From Latrodectus hesperus (taxonomy: Eukaryota > Arthropoda > Arachnida > Araneae > Theridiidae), in NCBI GenBank assembly GCA_037975125.1, contig JAJQOW010000020.1, positions 1,136,142 through 1,200,141 of the forward strand: a stretch of 64,000 bases of DNA, in the 5' to 3' direction. Each line of letters begins with the position of its first letter. Position 1 is the first letter of the stretch. Below are positions 24,124-35,030 of this stretch, piece after piece. The notes below the pieces were generated by a model that ran no database searches, was not told the DNA's origin, and saw nothing but the letters and a program-made list of their open reading frames with translations. The position numbers and the translations under genes were made by a program.

Positions 24124-25062
24124 CTAATTTCCTAAAACGCTATTCTGATAAAGTTAAATGGCGAGTCATTTGAGAGGCAGTTGTTTTGGCAAAAAAATTA
24201 CCAACTGTCGATGATACAGTGTAAGTCACTGTTTTGTCACACACAAATCACGCGAAATAATAGGACCACAAACTTATCATTGCCCAATAATGCTCCTTTC
24301 ATGTCACAGCACTATTTCTTCACCCATTCGCGGAAATTATTCAGATCATTTAAACAGAAGAATTTTTGAAAAATGTGTTTATAAAAACTATAAATATAGT
24401 AAATGGCTTACTTATTATTAAATATGTCACATTGTAAAAGTTGTTCGGTAAAATGAAATTGTGGATACATTTATAAAATTTAAATTCGAATGTACGCAAA
24501 TAATAATGAAAATAATTTACGTTTTGGATTTATCCTGCGACAAGCACCAAATGCACTGTCTGGTGATAAATTGACTCTATTCTTTTGAGAAATATTATTG
24601 AATGGAAAGTAATAAATCTCTAAAATTTTTCTCAAATGTGAATCATAATACCACTCAAAATAATCAGAGAAGCATTTATTTCAAAATATTCTTAAAGTAC
24701 AATCAACATTTACAAAGGAAGCAAATAATAGAAGAAAAAAAATTCAATTTTTGAATCTGGGCCCAAATGTGTCTGCAGCCAAAATAAAGGGCTTCATTTC
24801 AAAATGTGAATAGATACATTACGGAAGTCATTTCTTAGAATATACTTTCATTTCAATTAAAGTTTAATAATTTCGAATTCTTCGAAATTCTTGCATTTTC
24901 ACAAAAAATATTTAACGTGTAATGTCACTTATTATTGCGCATCGAAGTTATGTTTACCCTGCACGAAAAGAAAGAGAAATCCATTTTCCTACTATTGTAA
25001 GAAAATAAGTAAAATAGTTTAAAAAACGATCTTTTCTCCTTATCTGAATTATCTATAGAAGA

Positions 25063-25097
25063 ATATCTCATTAAATCTTTCTGATTTAATGAGATAT
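25063..25097. repeat. 15-bp perfect hairpin, 5-nt loop
   Basis: Arms atatctcattaaatc (25063-25077) and its reverse complement (25083-25097) surround tttct. Confidence 0.93.
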
Positions 25098-25319
25098 CTA
25101 GATCATTTTCGCTCACAATTGCTTTCAATGAGAAAATGAGAGTGGTTTGCTTGCGAAATATATTGAAACTATGATTGCGCTCTCAAATTGTTAGGGGCCG
25201 CGATTAGAAGATTCTGAAATTAGCAACATTATTCTTTTTTTTACATAAATACGTGAACTTTTTTAATAATAAATATAAGTAATAGTAATTTTGAAAACAG
25301 AGACGCAACAAACTAAACA

Positions 25320-25556
25320 TTTGTGAATTATTTGAATAATTAATACATATAGAATTTTAAGACTACATTTTACTTGAAAAGAATGTAGGGGAGCCTTGAT
25401 TATAAATTTATGTGTAAATTTATAAAATAATTACAAATAATAAATATACACATAAATTTAAGAATATTCTATGAATGTATCCTCTATTATGTAGCATTTT
25501 TTTAAAGAAATGCAACTATTTTTAAACCATCAACCAGGTATATCAAGTTACTCGTA
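25320..25556 (+). repeat. Local direct repeat, copy 1
   Basis: Starts TTTGTGAATTATTTGAATAA and ends CATCAACCAGGTATATCAAG TTACTC. The same succession of blocks returns at 25654-25868 about 334 bp later, so an ancestral segment was duplicated in tandem with spacer. Confidence 0.85.
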
Positions 25557-25653
25557 TCGTTAGATATATCGCCAGAGAACAGATTTGATCTCTCATGATA
25601 CAAGTCATATCGTATCTTATCGTCAGACAACAGAACGAAATCGTTAGAGACTA

Positions 25654-25868
25654 TTTGTGAATTATTTGAATGATGAATACATATATTATTTTAAGATTAC
25701 ATTTTACTGTAAAATAATGTTGGGGGCTTTGGTTATAAATATACTCATAAATTTAAGAAATATTTAAATAAATATATGCATACATCTTCTTTTATGCAGC
25801 ATTTTTTTTTTAAAAAAAAAGGAACCATTTTGAAACCACACATCAACCAGGTACATCATGTTACTCAA
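25654..25868 (+). repeat. Local direct repeat, copy 2
   Basis: Starts TTTGTGAATTATTTGAATGA and ends CATCAACCAGGTACATCATG TTACTC. It is shorter than copy 1 by small deletions. The 100-bp spacer between copies itself has two related blocks around cgttaga and cagagaacaga/cagacaacaga. Confidence 0.85.
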
Positions 25869-26284
25869 ATTTACGCCAAATAAATGCAAAAATGAAGCAT
25901 TATTTCAGTAAGATTGCAGCATAGAGGTTGCTAAAAATATTCTCATTTTTGTATTGAGAATTTTGTATAGTTTGAAATAAAAAAATCTTAAAAATATTAT
26001 TGATATTTTATTAGATTTTATTTTCAAATTTAATTGCAATGTTTAAAGTTCTCTTTTTCACATAACCTATGCAGCTAATTCTTTTGATTTCATTTCATGT
26101 TAACTTCGCCGAAAATTAAAATCTTACTGGACAACTTAAGAGTTTGTTGAATTCTGACACTATTTGGAAACTGTATTTTTCTCTCTCGTTGAACGCTTTT
26201 AGTCAGACAAACTTAGTAATGCAACTGCATATTTTTAGAAAAAAATATTTAGATGGACTCTTTTGACTCCCATTTACGATTAAC

Positions 26285-26645
26285 TGTTGTTTTTATGAAT
26301 TATGACCCTTGGACAAGCTCTCTCTGCCGTTGGATACGCGAATTTAACTGCGGCTTTCGTTTAACCAGAGCACCACGAAGCTGAAAGTACAACTTGGCTC
26401 TAAAGTCCTCCGATAGATGGCACCATCACAGGGTTTACTCCCCTCAATTTTAACATTGATCGAGAGGAGGAGGCAATTCCTCCAGACCATTACACCCATG
26501 GTAACTACTTAACGACAGACCACAGGACTTTCGATTCCACAGATTTAACGTACATCGCATGTACTCGTTGGGTCTTTGGTGACATTGGGAATCGAACCCC
26601 GCTCTAACGGAAGGCTGATACTCGAACCACTAAGCTGTTACTACC
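26285..26645 (-). mobile_element. SINE family B copy
   Basis: The minus-strand head has a reversed B box ATTGGGAATCGAACCCC near 26586-26602. The body has CCTCCGATAGATGGCACCAT, CAGACCATTACACCCATGGT and CATCGCATGTACTCGTTGGG, shared with B copies at 38547, 43204, 51325 and 61139. Flanks TACGATTAAC (26275-26284) and TACGATAAAC (26646-26655) look like a TSD with one mismatch. Confidence 0.85.
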
Positions 26646-26959
26646 TACGATAAACTAATTCATAAAAATGTAGATCATCTGTTTGACCACCCCACTTCTC
26701 TTTATCAGAATGCAACCATTTTAATTCTTTATGGACAACTGAAAATACTGCTTAAAAATCGTGAGGATTATTGAAATTTCAGAAAAGATATATTTTTTAT
26801 TTCAATTATTCGCAAAACACCAAACAGAACATTTAAAGAACATTTCCTTGTTTATATAACTCACAAGTAACTGTACATCCTTTTATTCCTCGTAAAATAA
26901 CAAATGATAATTTATAAAATTCAAGTTAATGGTTAGCTTTCATCAGTATGTAATCTGAT

Positions 26960-27244
26960 AAGAGCTCTTGTGGCTCAGTAGTTCCGCACCGGTTCCGGTT
27001 AAGATCAGCTAAGTGAAGCACCGTTTGCAGCGAGCAGTGTTTGCAACCACAATTTTTCCCACTGGGTTGCTAGGAGTGAGTGGGTTCGGAATGGGTCCAC
27101 GTTCATTGGTGACGTCCGAAGTCCTTCGCTGATGTGGAGAGTGCCAACTCGGCAGTGACTTCATCACCTGATCATGGTCTCAAAATAACGAGGTGCTTTG
27201 TGATGGACGAGTATTCCAAACCCGTTAACCTTAAGGTACAGCCC
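26960..27244 (+). mobile_element. SINE family D copy with 15-bp TSD
   Basis: AGTATGTAATCTGAT occurs at 26945-26959 and 27245-27259, a perfect 15-bp TSD that fixes the element ends. It starts AAGAGCTCTTGTGGCTCAGT, continues GGTTCCGGTTAAGATCAGC, GACGTCCGAAGTCCTTCGCT and CAAAATAACGAGGTGCTTTG, and ends AACCTTAAGGTACAGCCC with no poly-A. The head is related to a tRNA by the GTGGCTCAGT A-box-like motif, but a B box is weak. It defines the family D boundaries. Confidence 0.9.
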
Positions 27245-27259
27245 AGTATGTAATCTGAT

Positions 27260-29007
27260 GATTTCGGAGACTTAAATGTTAATATCCGGTGGTCTAGTCA
27301 TCATCGTCTGGTAATCTGATGAATGATTTTGGTGCTTAGTGATTTTAGTTTCTGGTAATCTAATCTTTTATCAAGTCTAGCAGTTAGTTTACTCTGTTGA
27401 TGGTCTAGCAATTTCATCGTCTCAAAAGGAAATTTTTACTAACATAATTTTTTTCCATTTAATTCAACTACTTTACCTTAATAATTTAAAGTTTTATGAA
27501 TCTCCTTCTGAAATTAAAACTTGAATTAATTGTGTGTGGTAAAGTATTTTGAGAGTGTTTTGATTTCAAAGCCAACGGAATATTGTTCTTATTAATGAAT
27601 CACATCATCCCCAAGAATAAACTAATAAAGAATAAGCGATGTACCAGTGTTTCTCGAGTCCGTAAAAAATATTGACTTGTCCGCGAAATATCCATCGAAC
27701 TGCCCGAAATCCAAAGTGTCATCGGCCGACAACCGATATGAAAACAGCGCCTGCACTACAATAACAATAGTTCACTAGCTTAGAAAATAATATGTGTGAT
27801 TGATAATGAAAAATGCAACAAACTCTCTGGTGACTATGTACCTAATCTCTTTTCATACATTTCCGTGCTTAGTGTACACCAATTAGTGTACCCCTTTCTG
27901 CCTTGAGTATCGCTGATAACTTGAACGCTGAATATCAATCGTAATATATTTTATAAAATTATTTTAATTCTCTAATTACTCTTTAAAAGCGATTTTTGTT
28001 TACTTAATTTATTTATGTGAAAAAATTGTGCCATTGGGTCGAATTATTAAACTTACCGATCTTTGGAGTAACTTCAGTTGAGAAACACTTTAATTTACTA
28101 TTTAAATCGACAGATAAAACCCTTAAATTTACATTTCACCTAAATAAAATACCACAGGAATTAAAAATTTTTAATTTATGTGATTTATACTATATTATTA
28201 ATAAATCATAAATTAAGTGTTAAGATTAATTGCAAAGAAAATATTTTCTTAAATCAAGAAAAATCGGTTTTTAATGTTGCTGCCTCAACATACAAAATCC
28301 TTACTTTGTGCTTGTTCTTTTTTTTTATTTTTTACTTGAAGTCTGTGATTACATTCCAAAGTTAATACTTTGCTGATTATTAACGATACCTTAATTGGAG
28401 TTTTTGCATTGATCTCCATTGTGGATAAACAAAAATGTACAAGCATTATTTTTATTGATTGCATTGGTTCATATAAGTGTATAAGATTCCCCGTTAAGTA
28501 AGACTTCTTCTTTCTTATCCCCTGGTCTGAATCAGACCAGGTCCATGACATCCTTCGCCTTGAATGGTAAGACTAATTATTTTAGGTTGAATTTACATAT
28601 CACTGTCGTTCAGATCTCTTCAATCGAACACTTGTCCTTCTTTTTCCCCAAATGGCACATCTTTTGGCAAATAAATGAGCAGTGCTACTGCCAATTATGC
28701 AACAAAGAATCGATGTGTCCACTTGACACTATTTTTATCGGATATCAGCTGGAAGTGAATGCCAAGACAAATGTAGGTCGCGACCTTTTCCGCTCAGCGC
28801 TGGAAAACGCGATCGCCAAACACCAGTTTCGACAACAATGACAGAACAATGGCCACCAGTTTGACCTTAGAGGTTAATTTTCGAAAGGATTACTCTCAGG
28901 TAAATAAGTAGATTACACGTTAATACCGCATTATTTCTTCCCTGCCGTATAGAATATTTATCCGGTTAGTTAAATATTCAAATCTAGGCATATCTTTTTT
29001 GACTGCG
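27260..29007. other. Interval without recognised gene
   Basis: 27260-27420 has loosely repeated GGTAATCTGATGA / GGTCTAG phrases. 28545-28841 (+) is a 98-codon open frame whose last third (28700-28840) is GC-richer; it has no recognisable domain. The remainder is AT-rich. Confidence 0.45.
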
Positions 29008-29640
29008 ATCCAGTTCAATCACGTGACTTTTTTTTTTCCAATTTCACTTCCTTAAGCGTAAAAAGAAAGTAATGATTTCTTTTTAACTGCTTAAAGTTTT
29101 GATTTATTTTTTTTTTGAAGAGTTTCTCAGTGGAAAAATTGATTATTAGCACAATTGTTACTTGTTTTAAATGTAAAAGTATTTTAAAAATGTAATCTTG
29201 CAAAGAATTATTCGGATCCAGATCAATCACGTGACCTTTTTTTCCCTATTTCAATTTCCCATCAGTGTAAAGAAAGTAAAGATTCCTTTTTAACTGTGTA
29301 CAGTTTTGATTTATTTTTTTAAAAAAAGTTTCTTAGTGGAAAAATTTCTTATTAGTATAATGCTGCTTCTTTTAAATATAAAAGTATTTTAAAAATGTAA
29401 TTTTGCAAAGAATTATTCAAATCCAGTTCAATCACGTGACCTTTTTTTACGATTTTACTTTCCCTTTAGTGAAAAGAAAATACATTTCTTTTCAATTGTG
29501 TGCAGATTTAACTAGATGTCTCGATTTATTTATAAAATATTTTCGTCGTGGAAAAAATTGTACAGTAGCGTAATACTGTTACTTTGAAGTACAAACATAA
29601 AAATATTTTAAAAATGTAATATTGAAAAGAACAATTTTTA
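29008..29640 (+). repeat. Three ~206-bp tandem units, each starting with CACGTG
   Basis: Each unit opens with a form of CCAGTTCAATCACGTGACCT followed by a T-run. The CACGTG cores lie at 29020-29025, 29228-29233 and 29433-29438, spacings of 208 and 205 bp. Within each unit the order is a T-run, AAAGAAAGTAA-like, TTTTGATTTATTTTTTT, AGTGGAAAAA, AAAGTATTTTAAAAATGTAA and GCAAAGAATTATTC. Unit 3 is the most diverged and fades near 29640. CACGTGAC is a consensus for bHLH-zip factors, but no function is shown here. Confidence 0.88.
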
Positions 29641-30344
29641 AATTAATATAGAATTGCAAAGGATAATTTATTAGCAAAATTGCATTCAATTTTTAAAACT
29701 AGTTAATTTTCTTTATTATAAGGTCAAGTAATGAGTTATTTTCTTAAAACTTTAAGTTATTTTTCTTAAAATATAAAATATATTTTGTATAAATATGTAT
29801 TTGTACCAATCAAATAAATGCCTATACTTGCATAAGTAACTCATAATTTTTTTAGATTGTTTGCATCTCAATGCAAATACCCCTCCCCGATAATGTAACA
29901 TTAATTTCTGATTATTCTATATTTGTTTGTGTTTAATTTCATCGAGTCAATCTTTTTGCGTACCCAGATGCATTACAATAAATAGGATAAAATAGGCAAT
30001 TTATTCTTAAACATACATTGGAAGCAAACAAATAAATGAGTTGTTGTGAAAGACACATTTTCCTTAAGATATTACTCTCTCAGTAAATTTCAAGCGAATC
30101 CTTGAGAAAGACGTTGTTTGCCTTTCGTAAATAGTTTATAATTTTTAAAATTTTTCCTTTTTTTACAAACCAGTATTTCTGAGAAATAAAATGTACAGCG
30201 AAAACTGAATCCATTATTTCAGTTTTCTATTCTATATATTAATAAATGAAAGTAATAAAAAATAATTTAAATGGAAACTTCTTAAAAATATTTTTGTTGT
30301 TACATTAAAACAGATATTATTAATTGCATACTAAGCTAAAATCA
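29641..30344. other. AT-rich interval
   Basis: Nothing recognised. Confidence 0.5.
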
Positions 30345-30560
30345 GTTTCAATGCAGCCCCAAGGCCTACACTACGCGTACTGTTTCCATCACCGAGGACC
30401 CTGGTGTGCCAAGCATGTGTCCCGGTTAGGCGGTCAGCTTAGTTCTCAAGCATGCTTGGTACTCAGTTTATCGACCCACTGAAGCGTTGAAAGGCCGGGT
30501 CGATCTTGGCCCAGCCCAAGGATCGAACCTCAGACCTGTGCCTTGGGAGCCACGACGCCA
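30345..30560 (-). mobile_element. SINE family A copy
   Basis: CAAGCATGCTTGGTACTCAG, TTTATCGACCCACTGAAG, CCCAAGGATCGAACCTCAGA (reversed B box) and CCTGTGCCTTGGGAGC are the reverse complement of the plus copy at 4715. Confidence 0.82.
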
Positions 30561-31129
30561 CAGGGCTTCGCAAGAAGTAATACATTCCATATAACAATTT
30601 ATATCGTTTGTTTTACAATATTTTTCATTGATTGTGAATTTTTCTTCAAATGTTAGGAGCTAAATGGCTGAATTTATGTGGACATTTTATATAAATTAAA
30701 TCTTTGTAAATTTTATTGCTCAATTGCTTATACATATTCAGTTATTACATTCAAATGTTCAAAAAAATGTCTGCATGTTTTTCATTTCAAAAGTTTTTGA
30801 AGTATCCTTGGTTTGAGGAAAATTCGAAGCTGCATTTTTCAGTAAAGTACTACAGTTTAACACAACAATAAACAGTTTCTTTAAAAAATCTTCTCACTTG
30901 TATTGCTTCCTGTAAACAAGACAGGTATTTAATTGACACTGTTTCATGCTTACATTGATCAAGTAAGCGGTGGATCTGATATAATTTTCTTTTTTGCATT
31001 TACTGTTGTATTTGACGCATTAATAGATATAAACACCAATTCTTATTTTAAAGATTTCAGAATGAAATAAAAAGTTGTTTCAGTTGGATAAAAAAAGTAT
31101 AAATTAAAAAATATAAAATGCTGTTGTTC
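30561..31129. other. AT-rich interval
   Basis: Nothing recognised. Confidence 0.5.
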
Positions 31130-31470
31130 TATAACGCCTGCCCACAAGGGTTTCCACCTTCCGACTACAAGGGACGGAAATTATTTTTTCTAATAACAGT
31201 AGGCTTTAAGCTGACTAACCCTTCGCCAGAACAAGGATAGAAACTTATTGTTGCCCACTGGGCACCTGTGAACCAAATCACGGAGGCGAGTAGCATCGCG
31301 CCATACCACCACAAACCCGTTTACAGGGTGGACCACATTCCTACATCATCTGAGAAGAAAGGACAAAGAAACACCATCCATGCTCGAACCGGGATTCGAA
31401 CTCATGACCCATAACTCAGAAGCCATGAACGCTAAGCACTCAGCTATTGGTCGGCGGGTCAGAAATGATC
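31130..31470 (-). mobile_element. SINE family E copy, longest in the window
   Basis: The head at the right end reads, reversed, CCGGGATTCGAACTCATGAC (B box). The body contains ACGGAGGCGAGTAGCATCGC and GGGTGGACCACATTCCTACA. About 340 bp, so it shows a 3' part (31130-31260) absent or diverged in the 15038 copy. Confidence 0.75.
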
Positions 31471-31484
31471 GCCCTTTTATAACG

Positions 31485-31735
31485 CGACAAACGTCTGGTG
31501 TACTATAGTAGCTCCGGAAGTGGGTCTTCGTTATTTAGAGGCCGGAATTTAGCAGAAGACCCCCAGACTTAGCCTACCTACACACAGAAGTATCTTTCAA
31601 CATGGAGGACATTGGGCCAAGACGTATTTAACGTGCCTCAACAGCCATTAATAAACACGAAGGATCTTAGATGGGGTCGAGATTCGAATTCACTGCCTTT
31701 CAATAAAGAGCGCCGTAACCAAACTCTTCCCCCAA
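31485..31735 (-). mobile_element. SINE family C-related copy
   Basis: GAAGTGGGTCTTCGTTATTT, CAACATGGAGGACATTGGGC and GAGATTCGAATTCACTGCCT (reversed B box) match family C heads. The left part resembles the variant at 53465-53650 (GTGGATCTTTGTCATTTAGA). Confidence 0.65.
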
Positions 31736-32638
31736 ACAAAATATTTAAATGGGAACATTTGAATGCTTGAATGCTGTACGCTTGAATAGGCAGTTGCAGT
31801 TTACTTTTGAAACTCACTATTATTTGAAATTTAAATAGTAACACATTAAATTATATCTTTTCAGATACGTTTTCTTCAGTAACGTTGGTAGAACTTATTT
31901 TTTATTATTTTATTTCCATGTATAATGTTAATATATTTAATCAACCCAACTATGTAACAACACAAGGTTTGCACAAGTTCAAGTGCATCGTACTTCTCAG
32001 AGGAATGTCTTTCCTAAGCATTGTAAATGATTCACAGATCTGTAGATTCTCTTCCTTCGACTAACCCGTCATCTTTCTTTTTCGTGCTATTGGCGGTTGC
32101 AGAATAAATATGACATTAACAGAGCAAAGAACCCGCTATATTTTAAATGTATTAGGAGTGGTTTTCATTTATTACTACCGTTACGTTTATTTAAATCAGG
32201 AAGAAAAATATCTGCAGCGATTTGCTTAACATCGTTATCTCTTTTAATACCGACAATCCAATCCTTTGCTAGCCAATGAATATTCAGTGGATTTTTGTCT
32301 AGACTCTGCGCGGGTCCCACGAATCCGTTAAAAAAGGATCGAATGGATTCACTGAATGTTCGCAGAAAAATAATGTCTTTGGGAAAACGCACTGAGAGAG
32401 AAATATTAGCATCGCATCTTTGGAAATTCGAACAACGTGTTTATCATCTAATTTTGTTTCTTCCATTTCATCAAGAAGTTTCCATTAAGCTTTTCATTAC
32501 CTCGAAGTAATTTCTCATTTCCTAACAATACATGTTAATTTTTATGTATACATTATTTATTTCTTCATTTTATTAATATATATTATCTTTAATATACATT
32601 AATAGTTCAATTAATCTCATACAATAAAGGAAATATTC
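31736..32638. other. Interval with unassigned open frames
   Basis: 32165-32392 (-) is a 75-codon frame beginning MRFPKDIIFLRTFSESIRSF and containing GFVGPAQSLDKN. It looks less random than AT-rich frames, but I cannot place it in a family. Overlapping plus frames at 32097-32279 and 32295-32510 are probably shadows. Confidence 0.35.
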
Positions 32639-32695
32639 ATATATATATATATATATATTCGTTTTTTGTATCACTTAACTTTTATCTTTTTACTG

Positions 32696-32782
<87 letters not shown>
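32639..32782. repeat. (TA)n microsatellites
   Basis: TA runs at 32639-32659 and 32696-32782, separated by unique sequence. Confidence 0.95.
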
Positions 32783-32783
<1 letters not shown>

Positions 32784-32785
<2 letters not shown>

Positions 32786-33015
32786 GCCTTTTAACAAATG
32801 CATGAGTTGTACTACACCTGTTGTGGAATTCCAAAATGTACATTACCGAATATGGTTGCGGAATGTCGAACAGACCGATGATATCATCTCGCGCTTCTAT
32901 TTTAAGCGAATGAGTGACCAGTATTGTGTGCCTTTCTGAGGAGGCTAAGATTTCTCAACCCTTTTTTGGTTGAGTTCTCCTATCGAGCAGACGTGCTATA
33001 GGCGCTTTGGTTGGT
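32784..33015 (-). repeat. Dispersed repeat X, copy 2
   Basis: Reverse-complement relative of 9874-10072. TA microsatellites lie on both sides (to 32782 and from 33119). Confidence 0.65.
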
Positions 33016-33118
33016 CTCCACACAAAGAAATTGTTCATGTATTGATAAAATTTATTGCTTAAAATATTCCTATAATCCTTCTGAATTTCACCAAGACAAA
33101 AAAGTAACTTCGAAATAC

Positions 33119-33196
<78 letters not shown>
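33119..33196. repeat. (TA)n microsatellite
   Basis: About 39 uninterrupted TA units. The open frame across it is an artefact. Confidence 0.97.
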
Positions 33197-33199
<3 letters not shown>

Positions 33200-33249
33200 G
33201 GAAAAGTTCATTTATTTTATAAAAAGACTCAAAATGGAAGCCTCGAGTA

Positions 33250-33735
33250 ATTGTTTTCCGGGGGTACTTTTCACTGATAGTGGGTCATATTCGCGGGGCT
33301 CAGAGGAGGAAAACAGAAAACTCCCACGCACCCACCTTCGCAGACATCCATATCCAATTGCTCAACAATAGCTGGGGTAGCCATGTCTATTTGATCCTGC
33401 ACAGTGAACATAATCATCATGCTCTGTTGTTCAAGTAATGGCTGGACCCAGGATCCCTCACTGCTATCAGTGTCCTGCTTCACGATGAGAGCAATCGTTA
33501 GAACTTTACCATAAACAAGATTCAGATATCGATATTTTTGACATTTTATATCTACAGATTTGATTTCTGGAATGACTTTTCATAGTGAGTGCACTATGAA
33601 AAGCCCAAGCACTCAATCCTACAGATGTACATACAGAAGGCAGAAGCGCAACATACCTCTCCCGTTATTTAACAGATGCTGGGATCGAACCCGGCACTTG
33701 ATGCTCCAAAAACAACTGTCGTCCCACTAAGGAAG
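33250..33735 (-). mobile_element. SINE family F, two adjacent pieces
   Basis: 33250-33495 has GAGGAAAACAGAAAACTCCC, and GGCTGGACCCAGGATCCCTC as a reversed B box. 33595-33735 has GAAGCGCAACATACCTCTCC and GCTGGGATCGAACCCGGCAC. Both resemble the copy at 59495-59655 (GAAGCGCAACACCC, CTAGAACCCGGGACCTAATG). Between them a 12-bp hairpin (cttttcatagtg/cactatgaaaag, loop agtg) lies near 33577-33604. Confidence 0.6.
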
Positions 33736-34074
33736 GAAAGAATATTTAAATAAAGAGACAAAATTTAAAATTTTGGTTAATTTTTTTTCCACTAAAGTCG
33801 TTTTTTTTTTTTTTTTTTTTTTTGCGCATAAAACCTAATTTAGCCGTAATCAGTGGCTTAAACTGGATTTTGGATTTATCATTTCAAATGTCCCACTAAG
33901 TGATTAGAAGACAAACATTTTATCTGGTTGCTGTTAAATTAATGCTAAACGTTTGGTTTTAAAATAGGAGAAAATTGTAAAGTTTCTGTTTTCTGTATTC
34001 ATATTTGTGGTGTAAAGAAGTTTCTTCTATACGTGCTTGTTAAAACTGCAGAATCGAAAGATTTTGATTCGTCA
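33736..34074. other. AT-rich interval with a T-run
   Basis: T-run near 33799-33823; nothing else recognised. Confidence 0.5.
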
Positions 34075-34320
34075 ATGAGCAGTTAGCATGGGTGCAATAA
34101 TCCGGTAAAAATGTCCTTCTCCTTCAGATCTTAATCAAAATGAAGGGAGTGGATCCTCTGGTGGTGACATCTGTCGGAGGAGTTTAGAGCAAAGTCGTAC
34201 TTTCACCTTCCTGGTGCTCTGGTTAAGGGGAAGACGCACCCTACTGACTGAAAATCGCATAGCTAACGGCTTAGCAAACTTAGCTTGTCCAAGTGTCGTA
34301 AGAAACAAGAACAAAAGTTT
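34075..34320 (+). mobile_element. SINE family B copy, head missing
   Basis: AGGGAGTGGATCCTCTGGTG, GCAAAGTCGTACTTTCACCT, GACGCACCCTACTGACTGAA and CTTGTCCAAGTGTCGTAAGA match the 3' two thirds of family B. It ends in a CAA-like tail (AAACAAGAACAAAAG). The tRNA-like head is absent, as expected of 5'-truncated reverse transcription. Confidence 0.78.
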
Positions 34321-34544
34321 CTTCTAATGATCTCTCTTTTCATATCTAAAAAATGATAAAGCGTTCTTCCAGAGGAAAATATACATTTACTTATGTTTAG
34401 TGATATTGTTATCTATTATGAAGTATAAATATAAGGCATGACTTTGATAAATTTCAATAACATTTTAAAATGTTCAATTCTGGAATATGTAATTTTCTGA
34501 AATTTATGGTTTAAGCATCTTAAAATACAAAGGGTGGCACCTAA

Positions 34545-35030
34545 ATCCGGTCCGTCGTAATATCAAAGAATGCTGCTTTTTTGCAGTTATTTATTACTAT
34601 TCATTTTGACAACAAAATTCTTCGTGTGGGGGCCCATAGTATTTGAGACGACAGTGAGCAGTGAAATCGACTTGGGAATTCTAGAATAATTTTTTTGAGC
34701 ATTCCAGAAGAGAAGCTTCAGTTGTATATTACTTTCAGCAGGCCAATGCAACTTGCGACAGATCATATGATGGTTGTCCCGTGCGCATGAAATTCTTATA
34801 TCTCAGGAGACGATCCACCAAAGCTTATGGTCTCCTCAGTCACTTGACAAGTTCATTTGCGACGTTTACTTGTGGCGTATGTTAAAGGGAAGAAAAACTG
34901 GAGTCAAAGAGAATATACGAAAACGTAACCAATAGTAAAACGAAGACGAAAGAACCGGTAAGAGAATACATAAATCTCTTCAAATACGCGGTGCAGCGGA
35001 TGAAGAGAACTTACAGCAACCATAGTGAAA
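34545..35030 (+). pseudogene. Tc1/mariner-type transposase fragment
   Basis: Around 34725-34775 the codons read YYFQQANATCDRSYDG, matching the conserved block usually seen as FQQDGATxH in mariner-like transposases; the catalytic Asp is replaced. After a frameshift 34825-34900 reads SLWSPQSLDKFICDVYLW, the counterpart of RSPDLTPCDFxLW, also with altered catalytic positions, then LKGRKTGVKENIRKR. A possible left end, AAAGGGTGGCACCTAAATCC, lies near 34540. No right inverted end was found. Long dead. Confidence 0.6.

Larger units (their letters stand above)
22917..25319. other. AT-rich interval with two hairpins and an (ATGT)-type run
   Basis: No gene recognised. 23009-23059 is a variable ATGT/TG microsatellite. 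23230-23650 is less AT-rich, with a 64-codon open frame at 23256-23450 without motif. Hairpins at 24083-24123 and 25063-25097 are listed separately. Confidence 0.5.

Noticed and set aside
29008..29640. Repeats at 29 kb as a SINE family
   Set aside because: Units are tandem, AT-rich and lack A/B boxes or TSDs; no dispersed copies were seen in the window.
33011..33250. Open frame encoding YI dipeptide repeats
   Set aside because: Translation of a TA microsatellite; the same applies to frames at 44620-44805 and 56131-56424.
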